Assembly: GCF_013375155.1 (NCBI RefSeq)
Contig: NZ_JABXOF010000006.1
Location: 186,001 to 250,000 of the forward strand
DNA length: 64,000 nt
Origin: Serratia ureilytica
GTDB lineage: Bacteria; Pseudomonadota; Gammaproteobacteria; Enterobacterales; Enterobacteriaceae
Direction of reading: 5' to 3'
Position numbers and translations under genes: made by a program. The notes under the pieces are model-generated. The model worked only from the letters and a program-made list of their open reading frames with translations, did no database searches and was not told the DNA's origin. Within the stretch, counting starts at the first letter, position 1. The number at the start of each line of letters is the position of its first letter. Positions 54,508 to 64,000 of the stretch are shown in pieces.

Positions 54508-55758
54508 TTACTCTCTCCCTACGCGAGTGGTGTCGTCACGCTGCGCATTCGCCCGGCGCTGATCCATAACCGATCCGCTGCTGGTGCGCGGGGTGCTGCT
54601 GTTGGCAGCCGGCGCTGGATTCGGATTGAGGCGAATCAGGCTGGTATCCTTGTTGCCGCTCTCCGTCGCCGCGCCTTGGCCGCGCAGCATCTGATCCAGC
54701 GGCAGCACCATCAGGTTGTTGCCTTTGTCGCTCACCAACACCTTACGGGTATGGCCCAGCACTTTTTCCATGGTTTCGATATACAGACGCTCGCGGGTGA
54801 TCTGCGGGGCGGACTTGTATTCCGGCAACAGCTTGGCAAAGCGCGCCACCTCACCCTGAGCTTCCAGGACGGTGCGGTCTTTATAAGCCTTGGAGTCTTC
54901 CAGCAGACGCTGCGCCTGGCCGTTCGCACGCGGCTGAACTTCGTTGGCGTAAGCTTCCGCTTCACGGATGTATTGCTGCTCGTTCTCACGCGCGGCGATC
55001 GCATCGTCGAACGACGCCTTCACCTCTTCCGGCGGACGCGCCGCCTGGAAGTTGACGTCCAGCAGCGTGATGCCCATGTTGTAAGGACGAATGGTCTCTT
55101 CCAGCATGCGCTGCGTATCGTTACGCACCACGGTACGGCCTTCGGTCAGGATGCGATCCATCGAGTATTTGCCGATCACGCCGCGCAGGGCGCTGTCGGT
55201 CGCCTGGCTCAGGCTGTCGTCGGCATTGACGACGCTGAACAGGTACGCTTCCGGGTTGGTCACGCGGTACTGCACGTTCATTTCCACGCGCACCACGTTT
55301 TCATCGGAGGTCAGCATCACGCCGGACGCCGCCAGCTCACGCACGGATTCCACGTTCACCGGACGCACGTCGTCGATGAAGGTCGGCTTCCAGTTCAGGC
55401 CCGGCTGCACCAGGTGGCTGAACTTACCGAAACGCGTCACAACGCCGCGCTCGGCTTCCTTGATGGTGTAGAAGCCGCTGGCGGCCCAGATCACCACCAC
55501 GGCAACCGCCGCGATACCGATAATGCGGCCGCTGAAGCCCGGACCGGAGGCCCCGGTGCCGCCGCTATTGCTGTTGGAGCCTTTGCCCCCGCCAAAACCG
55601 CTCAATTTCTTGCTCAGTTTGCGGAAGATATCATCCAAATCAGGTGGCCCTTGATCACGACCGCCTTTGTTGTTACCGCCAGAGTTGCCGCCATTGTTAT
55701 TGCTGCTCCCCCACGGGTCGCGGTCCTGTCCGTTATTACCGGGCTGATTCCACGCCAT
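54508..55758 (-). CDS. hflK: FtsH protease modulator HflK
   Basis: A 416-residue partner of HflC. The N-terminus is glycine/asparagine-rich (NNNGGNSGGNNKGGRD), followed by a transmembrane helix (about 80-97), an SPFH domain (KEAERGVVTRFGKF), a coiled coil (RENEQQYIREAEAYANEVQP) and a polar, low-complexity tail. ATG at 55756-55758 (MAWNQPGNNGQDRDPWG). Second in the hflX-hflK-hflC group. Confidence 0.97.
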   Translation of the reverse strand: MAWNQPGNNGQDRDPWGSSNNNGGNSGGNNKGGRDQGPPDLDDIFRKLSKKLSGFGGGKGSNSNSGGTGASGPGFSGRIIGIAAVAVVVIWAASGFYTIKEAERGVVTRFGKFSHLVQPGLNWKPTFIDDVRPVNVESVRELAASGVMLTSDENVVRVEMNVQYRVTNPEAYLFSVVNADDSLSQATDSALRGVIGKYSMDRILTEGRTVVRNDTQRMLEETIRPYNMGITLLDVNFQAARPPEEVKASFDDAIAARENEQQYIREAEAYANEVQPRANGQAQRLLEDSKAYKDRTVLEAQGEVARFAKLLPEYKSAPQITRERLYIETMEKVLGHTRKVLVSDKGNNLMVLPLDQMLRGQGAATESGNKDTSLIRLNPNPAPAANSSTPRTSSGSVMDQRRANAQRDDTTRVGRE

Positions 55759-55826
55759 GTTTTAGCTCCATATTCTGTGATTGGGTACTTCAGGCTTTCG
55801 CGAAGCATAAATGTAACAGGATATGA

Positions 55827-57107
55827 TCATACGATAAAGTCAATCAGGTCCTGTTCTTGCTTGCAGAGACGACGCCATTCGACGATCGGCATTCGCACCA
55901 CCACGCCAATGCTGCCGTCCTCTTCGTTCCACTCTTTTTCAATCGCCTGAAGCTGGTAAAAACGGCTGCGAAGACGGCCTGCCCGTGGCGGTAAGCGCAA
56001 TTCGTAATGCGCGATCTCCCCCGATAAGCGCTCCGTCAACGCCTGATACAGCAACGGAATACCCTCTCCGCTGGCGGCGGACAGCCACACCCGGATCGGC
56101 AGGTTTTCATCGTTGCGGTCGATACGCGGCACAAAATCGTCCAGCATATCTATTTTGTTCATCACTAACAGTGTAGGGATTTCATCCGAGTCTATCTCCG
56201 CCAGCACGGTGTTCACCGCGTCGATGTTCTCGTCGACGCGCGGATCCGCCGCGTCGATGACGTGCAGCAGCAAAGAGGCCTGGCGCGTCTCCTGCAGCGT
56301 CGCCTTGAAGGCGGCCACCAGATCATGCGGCAGGTGCCGGATAAAGCCTACGGTATCCGCCAACACGGTATCCCCCACGTCCGGCACATCAATGCGCCGC
56401 AACGTAGGATCCAGGGTGGCAAATAGCTGGTCCGCCGCATACACCTCGGCAGACGTTATTCGGTTAAACAGGGTGGATTTGCCGGCGTTGGTATAGCCCA
56501 CCAGCGATACGGTCGGCACATCGGCGCGGGTCCGCGCACGTCGGCCTTGTTCACGCTGCTTCTCTACCCGCTCCAGGCGGCGCAGAATCAAGCTGATGCG
56601 ATCGCGTAACAGGCGACGGTCGGTCTCAAGCTGGGTTTCCCCCGGCCCGCGCAGGCCTATCCCCCCTTTTTGCCGCTCCAGGTGCGTCCAGCCGCGTACC
56701 AGACGCGTGGCGATGTGACGCAGCTGCGCCAGCTCCACCTGCAGCTTACCTTCATGGGTGCGGGCACGCTGGGCGAAAATGTCTAAAATCAGCCCGGTGC
56801 GATCGATCACCCGGCATTCGCACAGGCGCTCGAGGTTTCTTTCCTGCGCCGGGGAAAGGGAATGATCAAACAGGACAACAGACGCGCCGCTGGCTTTCAC
56901 CGCATCTGCAATTTCTTCGGCCTTTCCTTCGCCGACAAAGTACTTCGGATGTGGGGCTTTGCGGCTACCAGTCACCACTTGCAAAGCTTCGACACCGGCT
57001 GAGGAGACCAGCGATTCGAACTCGCTGAGATCTTCCGTATCTTTGTCTTGCGAGAAATAGATATGAACCAGTACGGCCTGCTCACCGGCTTCATAACGGT
57101 CAAACAA
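55827..57107 (-). CDS. hflX: Ribosome-splitting GTPase HflX
   Basis: A 426-residue Obg-HflX GTPase that splits stalled 70S ribosomes, important in heat shock. It has the N-terminal glycine-rich domain ([19 protein letters not shown]), the [10 protein letters not shown] linker, and the G domain: GYTNAGKST (G1), TLDPTLRR (G2 area), DTVGF (G3) and NKID (G4). The start is TTG at 57105-57107, eight bases after GAGAGG; E. coli hflX is also annotated with this start. It follows hfq. Confidence 0.97.
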   Translation of the reverse strand: MFDRYEAGEQAVLVHIYFSQDKDTEDLSEFESLVSSAGVEALQVVTGSRKAPHPKYFVGEGKAEEIADAVKASGASVVLFDHSLSPAQERNLERLCECRVIDRTGLILDIFAQRARTHEGKLQVELAQLRHIATRLVRGWTHLERQKGGIGLRGPGETQLETDRRLLRDRISLILRRLERVEKQREQGRRARTRADVPTVSLVGYTNAGKSTLFNRITSAEVYAADQLFATLDPTLRRIDVPDVGDTVLADTVGFIRHLPHDLVAAFKATLQETRQASLLLHVIDAADPRVDENIDAVNTVLAEIDSDEIPTLLVMNKIDMLDDFVPRIDRNDENLPIRVWLSAASGEGIPLLYQALTERLSGEIAHYELRLPPRAGRLRSRFYQLQAIEKEWNEEDGSIGVVVRMPIVEWRRLCKQEQDLIDFIV

Positions 57108-57205
57108 GCGTGCAACCTCTCAAACGGACACTCACCGTGAGTTTGGGGGACATAAACAGCACGCGGCTGCTTATGCTCCCCGTCATGGTTGACTTGCAAC
57201 GCGCT

Positions 57206-57526
<321 letters not shown>

Positions 57527-57628
57527 TTATTTGCTTGTTGTTTGTAACTAAGAACCTGTCGGCTCTAAAATAAACGACGTAAAAAATTTGCGCGCTGAAT
57601 ACTCAGCAATTGTACACAATCACCCAAC

Positions 57629-58570
57629 CTATGCACTAACAACCTGTGTCACCGAGTCCAAAGCCTCTCCCGGCTTTTCACTGTCCAACCAATGGACCGA
57701 CTCCCAACCCCGTAACCAGGTCATCTGGCGTTTAGCCAACTGACGTGTTGCGCAAATACCACGATAAACCATCTCATCGTAACTAATTTCACCAGACAAG
57801 TATGACCACATCTGGCGGTAACCGACACAGCGAATGGAGGGCAAGTCCGTATGCAAATCACCCCGTGCGAAAAGTGCACGCGCTTCCGTCTCAAAACCCG
57901 CCGCCAACATTTGATGGTACCGCAGCTCGATGCGTTGATGGATCAACTCACGGCTGGTCGGCGCTATCGCAAATTGGTGAACTTGATACGGTAACGATTC
58001 ACCCGAAATTTTAGTCAGTTCCGTTAAAGTTTTACCCGAAATAAAAAAAACTTCCAGTGCTCTGGACAGTCTCTGCGGATCATTCGGATGAATTCTCACT
58101 GCCGCGACCGGATCGATCGCCTGTAACTGACGGTGCAGCGCCTCCCAGCCCTGCTCCGCCGCTTGCCGTTCGATGCGCTCGCGCACCGCGGGATCGGCGG
58201 ACGGCAACGGCGACAATCCTTCCAGCAACGCCTTGAAATACAACATGGTGCCGCCCACCAACAGCGGAATGCGGCCGGCGGCGGTGATGTCGGCCATCTC
58301 TTTCAGCGCATCGGCGCGGAACTCCGCAGCCGAGTAAGCTTCGGCGGGATCGCGAATATCGATCAGCCGATGCGGCGCCTGCGCCAATTCTTCGGCGCTC
58401 GGCTTGGCGGTGCCGATATCCATGCCGCGATAAATCAGCGCGGAATCGACGCTGATCAGTTCCACCGGCAGGCGCTCGCGCAGCGCGATCGCCAGCGCGG
58501 TCTTGCCCGAGGCGGTCGGCCCCATGATGAAAATAGCCGGGGGACGTGATGTCATTTCAGTTTCAGTCAT
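57629..58570 (-). CDS. miaA: tRNA dimethylallyltransferase MiaA
   Basis: MiaA adds dimethylallyl to A37 of tRNAs that read UNN codons. The 313-residue protein has the P-loop GPTASGKT at 17-24, [18 protein letters not shown], and [21 protein letters not shown] in two parts. The ATG at 58568-58570 overlaps the mutL stop by eight bases; an ATG five codons later (58555) is an alternative. A longer upstream frame lies inside mutL and is rejected. Confidence 0.97.
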   Translation of the reverse strand: MTETEMTSRPPAIFIMGPTASGKTALAIALRERLPVELISVDSALIYRGMDIGTAKPSAEELAQAPHRLIDIRDPAEAYSAAEFRADALKEMADITAAGRIPLLVGGTMLYFKALLEGLSPLPSADPAVRERIERQAAEQGWEALHRQLQAIDPVAAVRIHPNDPQRLSRALEVFFISGKTLTELTKISGESLPYQVHQFAIAPTSRELIHQRIELRYHQMLAAGFETEARALFARGDLHTDLPSIRCVGYRQMWSYLSGEISYDEMVYRGICATRQLAKRQMTWLRGWESVHWLDSEKPGEALDSVTQVVSA

Positions 58571-60446
58571 GCTTGAGGGCCGCCAGTGCGGCCTGTAAAT
58601 CAACGGGTTGTAAAAGTCCGCTCGGTGGCGATTTGACCAGCTGCGGGCAAAGTCGTTCAACGTCGGTCAGCAATTGTATCGCTTGCGAGGTGTTCCACTG
58701 TTCATGTTCGCTGCCGAGACGGCGAGCGAGCCAGGTGGCCAACACCGCGGGCGACATCTCCTGATGCTCGGCCAGATAGCCTAACAGTTCGGGTATCAGT
58801 TTTTGTAAATTTTGTTGGCGTAATGGTAAAGGCACTGCGCGCAGCGTCACACGGCCGTGATCCGTCTGCAAGTCCAGCCCCATCATCGTCAGCAGCGCCT
58901 GATGCCGCGCGATGGCCGCCGCTTCGTTCTTGTCCAACGTCAGCTTGACTGGGATCAGCAGCGGCTGCGGCCGCAGCCCTTCCGTCGGCGGATTGAGCTG
59001 CGCCTGGCGCAGCCAGCGCTCGGCCACCGTCAGGTTGAGCAACGCCGGCTGCTGGCACTGTTCAATCAGTGCGTAGCACGGCGGATGGATCATCAGCACC
59101 CGGCCAAAGCTGTGTTGCCCGCTCGCCAACGGCGTTTCCACGGCGGCTTTCACCGGTGGGAACAGCGGCGGCCGACTCGGGGCTTCCGGCGCGGCCTCGG
59201 CCTGCGGCTCGGCGGCAGGCCGCATCAGTTTGCCGTACAGCTCGCCTTCGCGTTTCTGGTAACCGCCCGCCGTTTGCCAACCGGGCTGCGGCGCGCGCTC
59301 GCGGGCGGCGTCGGCCGGTGGCGGCGTTTCGCGACGCGGCGCCGGCTGTGAAAAATGGTTGCCGCCGGCGGCGACGCGGTTTTCCTGCTGCCAGACCGGC
59401 GCAGGCGCCTCGTCAGGCGTTTCCGCCAACGGCAGCGACGGCGTCTGTCCGGCCTGTTGCAGCACCGTGGTCACCGCCTGGTAGATAAAATCGTGCACCA
59501 GCCGCGCCTGATGGAAACGCACCTCGTGCTTGGCGGGATGAACGTTGACGTCCACCTGGTGCGGATCCACCTCCAGATACAACACATAAGCGGGCTGCTG
59601 ATCGTCTTTCAGCTGATCCTGATAGGCCTGACGAATGGCGTGGTTGATCAAGCGATCGCGCATCATGCGGCTGTTGACGTAGCAGTACTGCATTTCACCC
59701 AGCTGGCGCGCCCCGTCCGGATCCGCCACCCAACCGCGGATGCTCAGATCGCCGTGCTGCCAGTCGATGTTCAGCGCATGCTGCAAAAACGCCGGGCCGC
59801 AGATGCTGCCCAAACGGCGCTCGTGCTGGCTTTCTTCCTTCGCCGCCCGATATTGGCGGATCAGTTTGCCGTTGTGGCTGAGGTTGATCGCCACATCGAA
59901 GCGCGCCAGCGCGATGCGCCGCACCACTTCATCGATATGGCCGAATTCGGTTTTCTCGGTGCGCATGAATTTGCGGCGCGCCGGGGTGTTGTAAAACAGA
60001 TCCAGCACTTCCAGCGTGCTGCCGACCGGGTGCGCGGCGGGTTTGACCGTCACCGCCTGCTCGCGCCCTTCGGCATAGGCTTGCCACGCTTCGCTCTGGT
60101 CTGCTGTGCGCGACGTCAGGGTCAAACGGGAAACCGAGCTGATGCTGGCCAGCGCTTCGCCGCGAAAACCGAGGCTGACGATCGCTTCCAGGTCGTCGAG
60201 CGTGCTAATTTTACTGGTGGCGTGCCGCGCCAGCGCCAGCGCCAGATCGTCCTTGCCGATGCCGCAGCCGTTGTCGCGAATGCGGATCAACTTGGCGCCG
60301 CCGCGTTCGATATCGATATCGATGCGCGTCGCACCGGCGTCCAGGCTGTTTTCCACCAGCTCTTTGACGACCGACGCGGGGCGTTCGACCACCTCTCCGG
60401 CGGCGATCTGGTTGGCGAGCTGTGGCGGTAACACCTGGATAGGCAT
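58563..60446 (-). CDS. mutL: DNA mismatch repair protein MutL
   Basis: The 627-residue matchmaker ATPase of methyl-directed mismatch repair. The GHKL ATPase domain has [25 protein letters not shown], the ATP lid ARHATSKI and [10 protein letters not shown]; a proline/alanine-rich linker (about 340-440) leads to the C-terminal dimerisation domain, which lacks the DQHA-type endonuclease motif, as in E. coli. It overlaps miaA and follows amiB by 22 bases. Confidence 0.98.
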   Translation of the reverse strand: MPIQVLPPQLANQIAAGEVVERPASVVKELVENSLDAGATRIDIDIERGGAKLIRIRDNGCGIGKDDLALALARHATSKISTLDDLEAIVSLGFRGEALASISSVSRLTLTSRTADQSEAWQAYAEGREQAVTVKPAAHPVGSTLEVLDLFYNTPARRKFMRTEKTEFGHIDEVVRRIALARFDVAINLSHNGKLIRQYRAAKEESQHERRLGSICGPAFLQHALNIDWQHGDLSIRGWVADPDGARQLGEMQYCYVNSRMMRDRLINHAIRQAYQDQLKDDQQPAYVLYLEVDPHQVDVNVHPAKHEVRFHQARLVHDFIYQAVTTVLQQAGQTPSLPLAETPDEAPAPVWQQENRVAAGGNHFSQPAPRRETPPPADAARERAPQPGWQTAGGYQKREGELYGKLMRPAAEPQAEAAPEAPSRPPLFPPVKAAVETPLASGQHSFGRVLMIHPPCYALIEQCQQPALLNLTVAERWLRQAQLNPPTEGLRPQPLLIPVKLTLDKNEAAAIARHQALLTMMGLDLQTDHGRVTLRAVPLPLRQQNLQKLIPELLGYLAEHQEMSPAVLATWLARRLGSEHEQWNTSQAIQLLTDVERLCPQLVKSPPSGLLQPVDLQAALAALKHD

Positions 60447-60468
60447 GCTGACTCCTGTAGCGGTGGCG

Positions 60469-62265
60469 CTAGGCCTGCGGAATGGTCAGCGTCCGATCCA
60501 GCGGCGCGACGTCCGACTTCAGATTATTGACCCGTTTCAAATCGCCGACGCTGACCCCGTAGCGAGAAGCGATGGAGGACAGCGTGTCCCCGCGGGCCAC
60601 TTTATGTTTAGACGGCTTCTTCGCCGGCGTTTTCGCTTTGGCGACGGCGGTGACGGCGGCGGTTTTCCCCGCCGGCACCTTCAGGCGTTGCCCGACCCAC
60701 ACGCCGTCTTTCTTCAGTTTGTTCAGATCCCGCAGCGCCGCCATGGTCGTGCCGTAGCTGTCGGCGATGCCGGACAGCGTCTCCGCCCGTTTCACCACGT
60801 GGATCTGGGTCTTGCCGCTTACGCTGCGGCTCGCGCCGGTCGAGCTGACGATAGGCTCAGGCTGGCGCACGTCTGGTGTTGAAGTGTTAACCGCCGCTGC
60901 GACGTCCAGCGGTCGGTTTTCCACCTTTGGGTCGGCTTGCAGCGGATGCGCCAGGAAGTAGCTGCGCAAGCCGTTATGAATGGCCTTGGCAATCTTCTCC
61001 TGATACGCGCTACTGCCCAGCAGCCGCTCCTCCGTGCTATTACTGATAAATCCTGTTTCCACCAGCAGCGATGGAATATCCGGCGAACGCAGCACGCCCA
61101 GGCTGGCGTGTTCCGGCCGGCGTTTATGCAACGATCCGACGCTCTGCAGCTGCTGCAGCACCTTCACCGCCACATCGTACCCGACGCGCTGCGAGTGGCC
61201 GAACTGCAGATCCAGCACCGCCTGGCTCAGATAAGGGTCGGCCTGGCTGTTGGCCAGCAAGTCGCCGGCGCCGCCGAGCAGCTCGGACTGCTTCTCATGC
61301 TGTTCGAGCCAGCCGGCCATTTCGCTGTTGGCGCGGCGATTGGACAGCACCCAGACGGAAGCCCCGCTGGCGCTGCGGTTTGGCGCGGCGTCGGCGTGGA
61401 TGGAGACCAGTACGTTGGCGCCCTGTTTACGCGCAACGTCGGAGCGCCCCATCACCGAAATAAAATAGTCGCCGTTACGCGTCAGCACCGGCTTGAACTG
61501 CGGATCGGCGTCCAGCATCGCCTGCAGGCGGCGCGCGATGGCGATAGTGACATTCTTCTCCTTCAACCCGCTCGGGCCGATGGCGCCCGGATCCTGGCCG
61601 CCGTGGCCGGCGTCGATAGCCACCACCACCCGATCGCCGGAACCGGCGGAAACGCGGCTGCTGCGCGGCGTCACCTCAGTGGCGGTGCCCGCGACAACGC
61701 TCTGTTTATTGGTAAAGGGATTCGATCCCGTCGGCGCTTTGCGCAGCGGCGGCTCCGGCGCTTCACGCACCGCGACCGGCGCCTGACGCGGCGGTTGGCT
61801 GACGGCGACCGGCGCAGGCGTTTGGACCGGCGCTTTACGCGCCACGGTATTGACGCCGCCTTCGGCCGTAAGGGTGAATACCACGGTGTGCACGCCGCCG
61901 TTCTGGCGGGTGGAGACGCGGGTTTTAGCGCGCTGAGTCAGATCAAACACCAGGCGCACGCTCTGAGCGTCTTTCGGCGCGCTGGAGCGAATGCTTTTCA
62001 CCAGGTTTTGGCCGCTGAAATTGAGCGGCAGCCCGCCGACCTTGCCTTTCTGGTTGACGTCCAGCACCACGCGCTCCGGGCCGTGCAGCGGGAAAAACGC
62101 GTAGTCCGGCGGGCCATTGAAGTTCACCGACACCGTCGCTTCGCGCTGGGCGTTGGACACTTTGATATCGGACAGCGAGGACGCCGCCAGCGCGTTCAAC
62201 GCGCCGAGCGGCCCCAGCACGGCGATCAGCATGATGACCGCAAATTTTTTCAACGCATGCGTCAT
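60469..62265 (-). CDS. amiB: N-acetylmuramoyl-L-alanine amidase AmiB with two C-terminal LysM domains
   Basis: A periplasmic septal amidase activated by EnvC in E. coli. The 598-residue precursor has a signal peptide (to about residue 28, ALNALAAS), an AMIN domain (about 30-130), a proline/alanine-rich linker, and an amidase_3 domain with zinc ligands in [23 protein letters not shown] and [10 protein letters not shown]. Two LysM domains follow (about 488-533 and 553-598). E. coli AmiB (445 residues) ends after the amidase domain, so this is the long form. ATG at 62263-62265 is the chosen start; an upstream ATG at 62289 would overlap tsaE by 17 bases. Confidence 0.96.
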   Translation of the reverse strand: MTHALKKFAVIMLIAVLGPLGALNALAASSLSDIKVSNAQREATVSVNFNGPPDYAFFPLHGPERVVLDVNQKGKVGGLPLNFSGQNLVKSIRSSAPKDAQSVRLVFDLTQRAKTRVSTRQNGGVHTVVFTLTAEGGVNTVARKAPVQTPAPVAVSQPPRQAPVAVREAPEPPLRKAPTGSNPFTNKQSVVAGTATEVTPRSSRVSAGSGDRVVVAIDAGHGGQDPGAIGPSGLKEKNVTIAIARRLQAMLDADPQFKPVLTRNGDYFISVMGRSDVARKQGANVLVSIHADAAPNRSASGASVWVLSNRRANSEMAGWLEQHEKQSELLGGAGDLLANSQADPYLSQAVLDLQFGHSQRVGYDVAVKVLQQLQSVGSLHKRRPEHASLGVLRSPDIPSLLVETGFISNSTEERLLGSSAYQEKIAKAIHNGLRSYFLAHPLQADPKVENRPLDVAAAVNTSTPDVRQPEPIVSSTGASRSVSGKTQIHVVKRAETLSGIADSYGTTMAALRDLNKLKKDGVWVGQRLKVPAGKTAAVTAVAKAKTPAKKPSKHKVARGDTLSSIASRYGVSVGDLKRVNNLKSDVAPLDRTLTIPQA

Positions 62266-62272
62266 TGCAGCA

Positions 62273-62743
62273 TCATCCCTGTGATCCATGAATACGGTCT
62301 AACAGCTGGCTGCCGTAAGCAGAAATCGCCTCGATCTTCGCCTCTCGCCCCTCGCCCTGATAGCTGAGGTGCAGCGCCAGATCCGGCTCCGGCAGCACGC
62401 CAGTGCCCTGCTGCGGCCATTCGACCAGGCAGATGGCGTCTTGCGCGAAGTAATCGCGAATGCCCATAAATTCAAGCTCTTCCGGATCGGCCAGGCGATA
62501 CAGATCGAAGTGATATACCGCCAAGGGCTGCAAGGCATAGGGCTCCACCAGCGTGTAGGTCGGGCTTTTGACATTGCCCTGATGTCCCAACGCCTGCAGG
62601 AAGCCACGGCTGAAGGTGGTTTTACCGGCGCCCAGGTCGCCGTAGAGATAGATGACGCTGGCGCGATCGCAGGCCTTGGCCAAAGTGGTGCCCAAAGCGA
62701 CAGTCGCTGCCTCGTCCGGCAGAGGTAAAACGAGTTCTTTCAT
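62273..62743 (-). CDS. tsaE: tRNA threonylcarbamoyladenosine biosynthesis ATPase TsaE
   Basis: TsaE (YjeE) is the essential ATPase that with TsaB and TsaD makes t6A37 in tRNA. The 156-residue protein has the P-loop [23 protein letters not shown] and LVEWPQQG. It lies between nnr (10 bases) and amiB (7 bases), as in E. coli, suggesting one transcript. Confidence 0.98.
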   Translation of the reverse strand: MKELVLPLPDEAATVALGTTLAKACDRASVIYLYGDLGAGKTTFSRGFLQALGHQGNVKSPTYTLVEPYALQPLAVYHFDLYRLADPEELEFMGIRDYFAQDAICLVEWPQQGTGVLPEPDLALHLSYQGEGREAKIEAISAYGSQLLDRIHGSQG

Positions 62744-62753
62744 TCGATAAAGT

Positions 62754-64000
62754 CTATTTTGCCCACTCAGGGTTAACGAAATGAAGGATGTCCGGCAGTA
62801 AATCGGTCGCCAACATGCCTCTTGTTCCTTGTCTTTCCGCTACGCGATCGCCGGCCGCGCCGTGTACGACGCAGCCCGCACAGGCGGCATCATACAGCGA
62901 GAGCTTTTGCGCCAGCAAACCGCCGATGATGCCCGACAGCACATCGCCCATGCCGCCGGAGGCCATGCCGGCATTGCCGACGTCGGCGATCGCCATCTGG
63001 CCCTGCTCATCGGCGATCAGCGTGCCGGCGCCTTTCAGCACCGCCACGCCGCCATAGCGCGCCGTCAGGTTACGCACGGCAAGTAAGCGATCACTCTCGA
63101 TGTCGGCAGTGCTGCAGCTCAACAGCCGCGCCGCCTCTCCGGGATGCGGAGTCATCACGCGATTCTGCCGTTTCTCGGGATTTAATGCCAGCAAGTTCAG
63201 CGCATCGGCGTCCCACAAGGCCGGTTTATCGCTGGTTTGCAGCACGTTCAAGGCGTTTTTGCCCCACTCAGCCTGGCCCAGCCCCGGGCCAATCACCAGC
63301 ACGTCCGCCCATTGCATCGCCTGCCGCAAGGTCGTCTCGTCCAGCGCCTGCGCCATCAACTCCGGCCTGGCCGCCAGCAGCGGCGCGACGTGCTCAATGT
63401 GAGTAAGCACTCGCACCAATCCAGCCCCGCTGCGCAGCGCCGCTTCCGCCGCCATGCGAATGGCGCCGCCGAATCCGCGGTCGCCGCCCACCAGCAGCAG
63501 ACGGCCATGCTCGCCCTTATGGGCGCAGGGGCGCCGCGGATGCAGCCAGCGCGGCAACGCCTCGGCGGTAAGCCGCTGAATCTGTTCCGGTTGCTTCGCC
63601 AACCAATCCGATAAGCCTAGCGTATTCTGATGAAGTTGCCCGACCCAGTCGCGCGCCTGCCCGGTCAGCAAGCCCGGCTTGAGGCCAATGAACGTGACGG
63701 TATGCGCGGCACGCACGACCGCGCCCGGCGCCGCGCCGCTTTCCGCCAGCAGCCCGGACGGAATATCGAGCGCCACCACCGGCGCCGAATGGCGGTTGGC
63801 GGCCTCGATCAGCGCATCGTAAGGCGCACGCGGCGCACTGCCCAGGCCGGTGCCTAACAGACCGTCGATAATAAGAGAGACGGATGCCGGCCAGCGGCTG
63901 TTCGCCGGCAGAATATCGCCGCCGGCGGCCAGCCAGGCCTCGCGGGCCGCTGCGGCCTCCGGCGGCAAAGGGCGTGCGCCTTCGCAGGCGATCACCGTCA
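62754..64000 (-). CDS. nnr: Bifunctional NAD(P)H-hydrate epimerase/dehydratase Nnr (5' end cut by window edge)
   Basis: Nnr (YjeF) repairs hydrated NAD(P)H. About 415 C-terminal codons are present; the N-terminal part of the epimerase domain lies beyond base 64000. Visible are the end of the epimerase domain ([27 protein letters not shown]) and the whole ADP-dependent dehydratase domain with [23 protein letters not shown] in parts, [19 protein letters not shown], and the catalytic [15 protein letters not shown]. An in-frame GTG at 63993-63995 is internal, not the start. First visible gene of the nnr-tsaE-amiB-mutL-miaA-hfq run. Confidence 0.97.
   Translation of the reverse strand, partial: TVIACEGARPLPPEAAAAREAWLAAGGDILPANSRWPASVSLIIDGLLGTGLGSAPRAPYDALIEAANRHSAPVVALDIPSGLLAESGAAPGAVVRAAHTVTFIGLKPGLLTGQARDWVGQLHQNTLGLSDWLAKQPEQIQRLTAEALPRWLHPRRPCAHKGEHGRLLLVGGDRGFGGAIRMAAEAALRSGAGLVRVLTHIEHVAPLLAARPELMAQALDETTLRQAMQWADVLVIGPGLGQAEWGKNALNVLQTSDKPALWDADALNLLALNPEKRQNRVMTPHPGEAARLLSCSTADIESDRLLAVRNLTARYGGVAVLKGAGTLIADEQGQMAIADVGNAGMASGGMGDVLSGIIGGLLAQKLSLYDAACAGCVVHGAAGDRVAERQGTRGMLATDLLPDILHFVNPEWAK

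Overview
The window is about 64 kb of GC-rich chromosomal DNA from a member of the Enterobacterales. Protein sequences and gene order closely follow Escherichia coli, but several local features differ: two-LysM AmiB, basRS beside dacB, tandem yhcN-like genes and the ytf/yjf order. Together they fit a Serratia-like (Yersiniaceae) genome. This assignment is from recalled family sequences and gene order, not from a search. I see no insertion sequence, integrase, CRISPR array or rRNA operon. Both edges cut a gene: infB on the left and nnr on the right.

Region 1 (1-18.5 kb) matches the E. coli 'infB to ispB' segment. On the minus strand are secG, tRNA-Leu(GAG), initiator tRNA-Met, tandem terminators, then rimP-nusA-infB. 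Next come folP-glmM, rlmE-ftsH, yhbY, greA, dacB, obgE-yhbE, rplU-rpmA and ispB. A BasRS (PmrAB) two-component pair sits directly behind dacB. After ispB lies sfsB (Ner-like), divergent from a small gene with a Mu-type DNA-binding domain. This layout resembles the c/ner immunity switch of phage Mu. murA, which follows sfsB in E. coli, is not here.

Region 2 (18.5-26.7 kb) holds mdh and argR, divergent and with ARG-box-like sequences, two tandem yhcN-type DUF1471 genes, then mpl and fbp, divergent. A chemotaxis receptor gene with an excellent sigma-28 promoter follows, then ppa.

Region 3 (26.7-43.5 kb) is the ytf region: tamA-tamB-ytfP, msrA, ytfL, ytfK, ytfJ, cysQ, cpdB, fklB, ytfB, a DUF488 gene, and the rpsF-priB-rpsR-rplI operon with yjfY divergent.

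Region 4 (43.5-64 kb) has an unrecognised 124-codon gene, yjfP, bsmA, a yjfN-type gene, yjfL and aidB. It ends with a long minus-strand run: nnr-tsaE-amiB-mutL-miaA-hfq-hflX-hflK-hflC, yjeT, purA, nsrR-rnr-rlmB.

Most genes are core: translation and RNA processing (infB, nusA, rimP, rlmE, rlmB, rnr, hfq, miaA, ribosomal proteins), envelope building (glmM, mpl, dacB, amiB, tamAB, ispB) and membrane quality control (ftsH with its modulators hflKC). The less ordinary signals are the Mu-type/Ner-type regulator pair with two operator-like inverted repeats, the sigma-28-driven receptor inserted between fbp and ppa, the spread of five DUF1471 genes, and the orphan gene at 43.6-43.9 kb.
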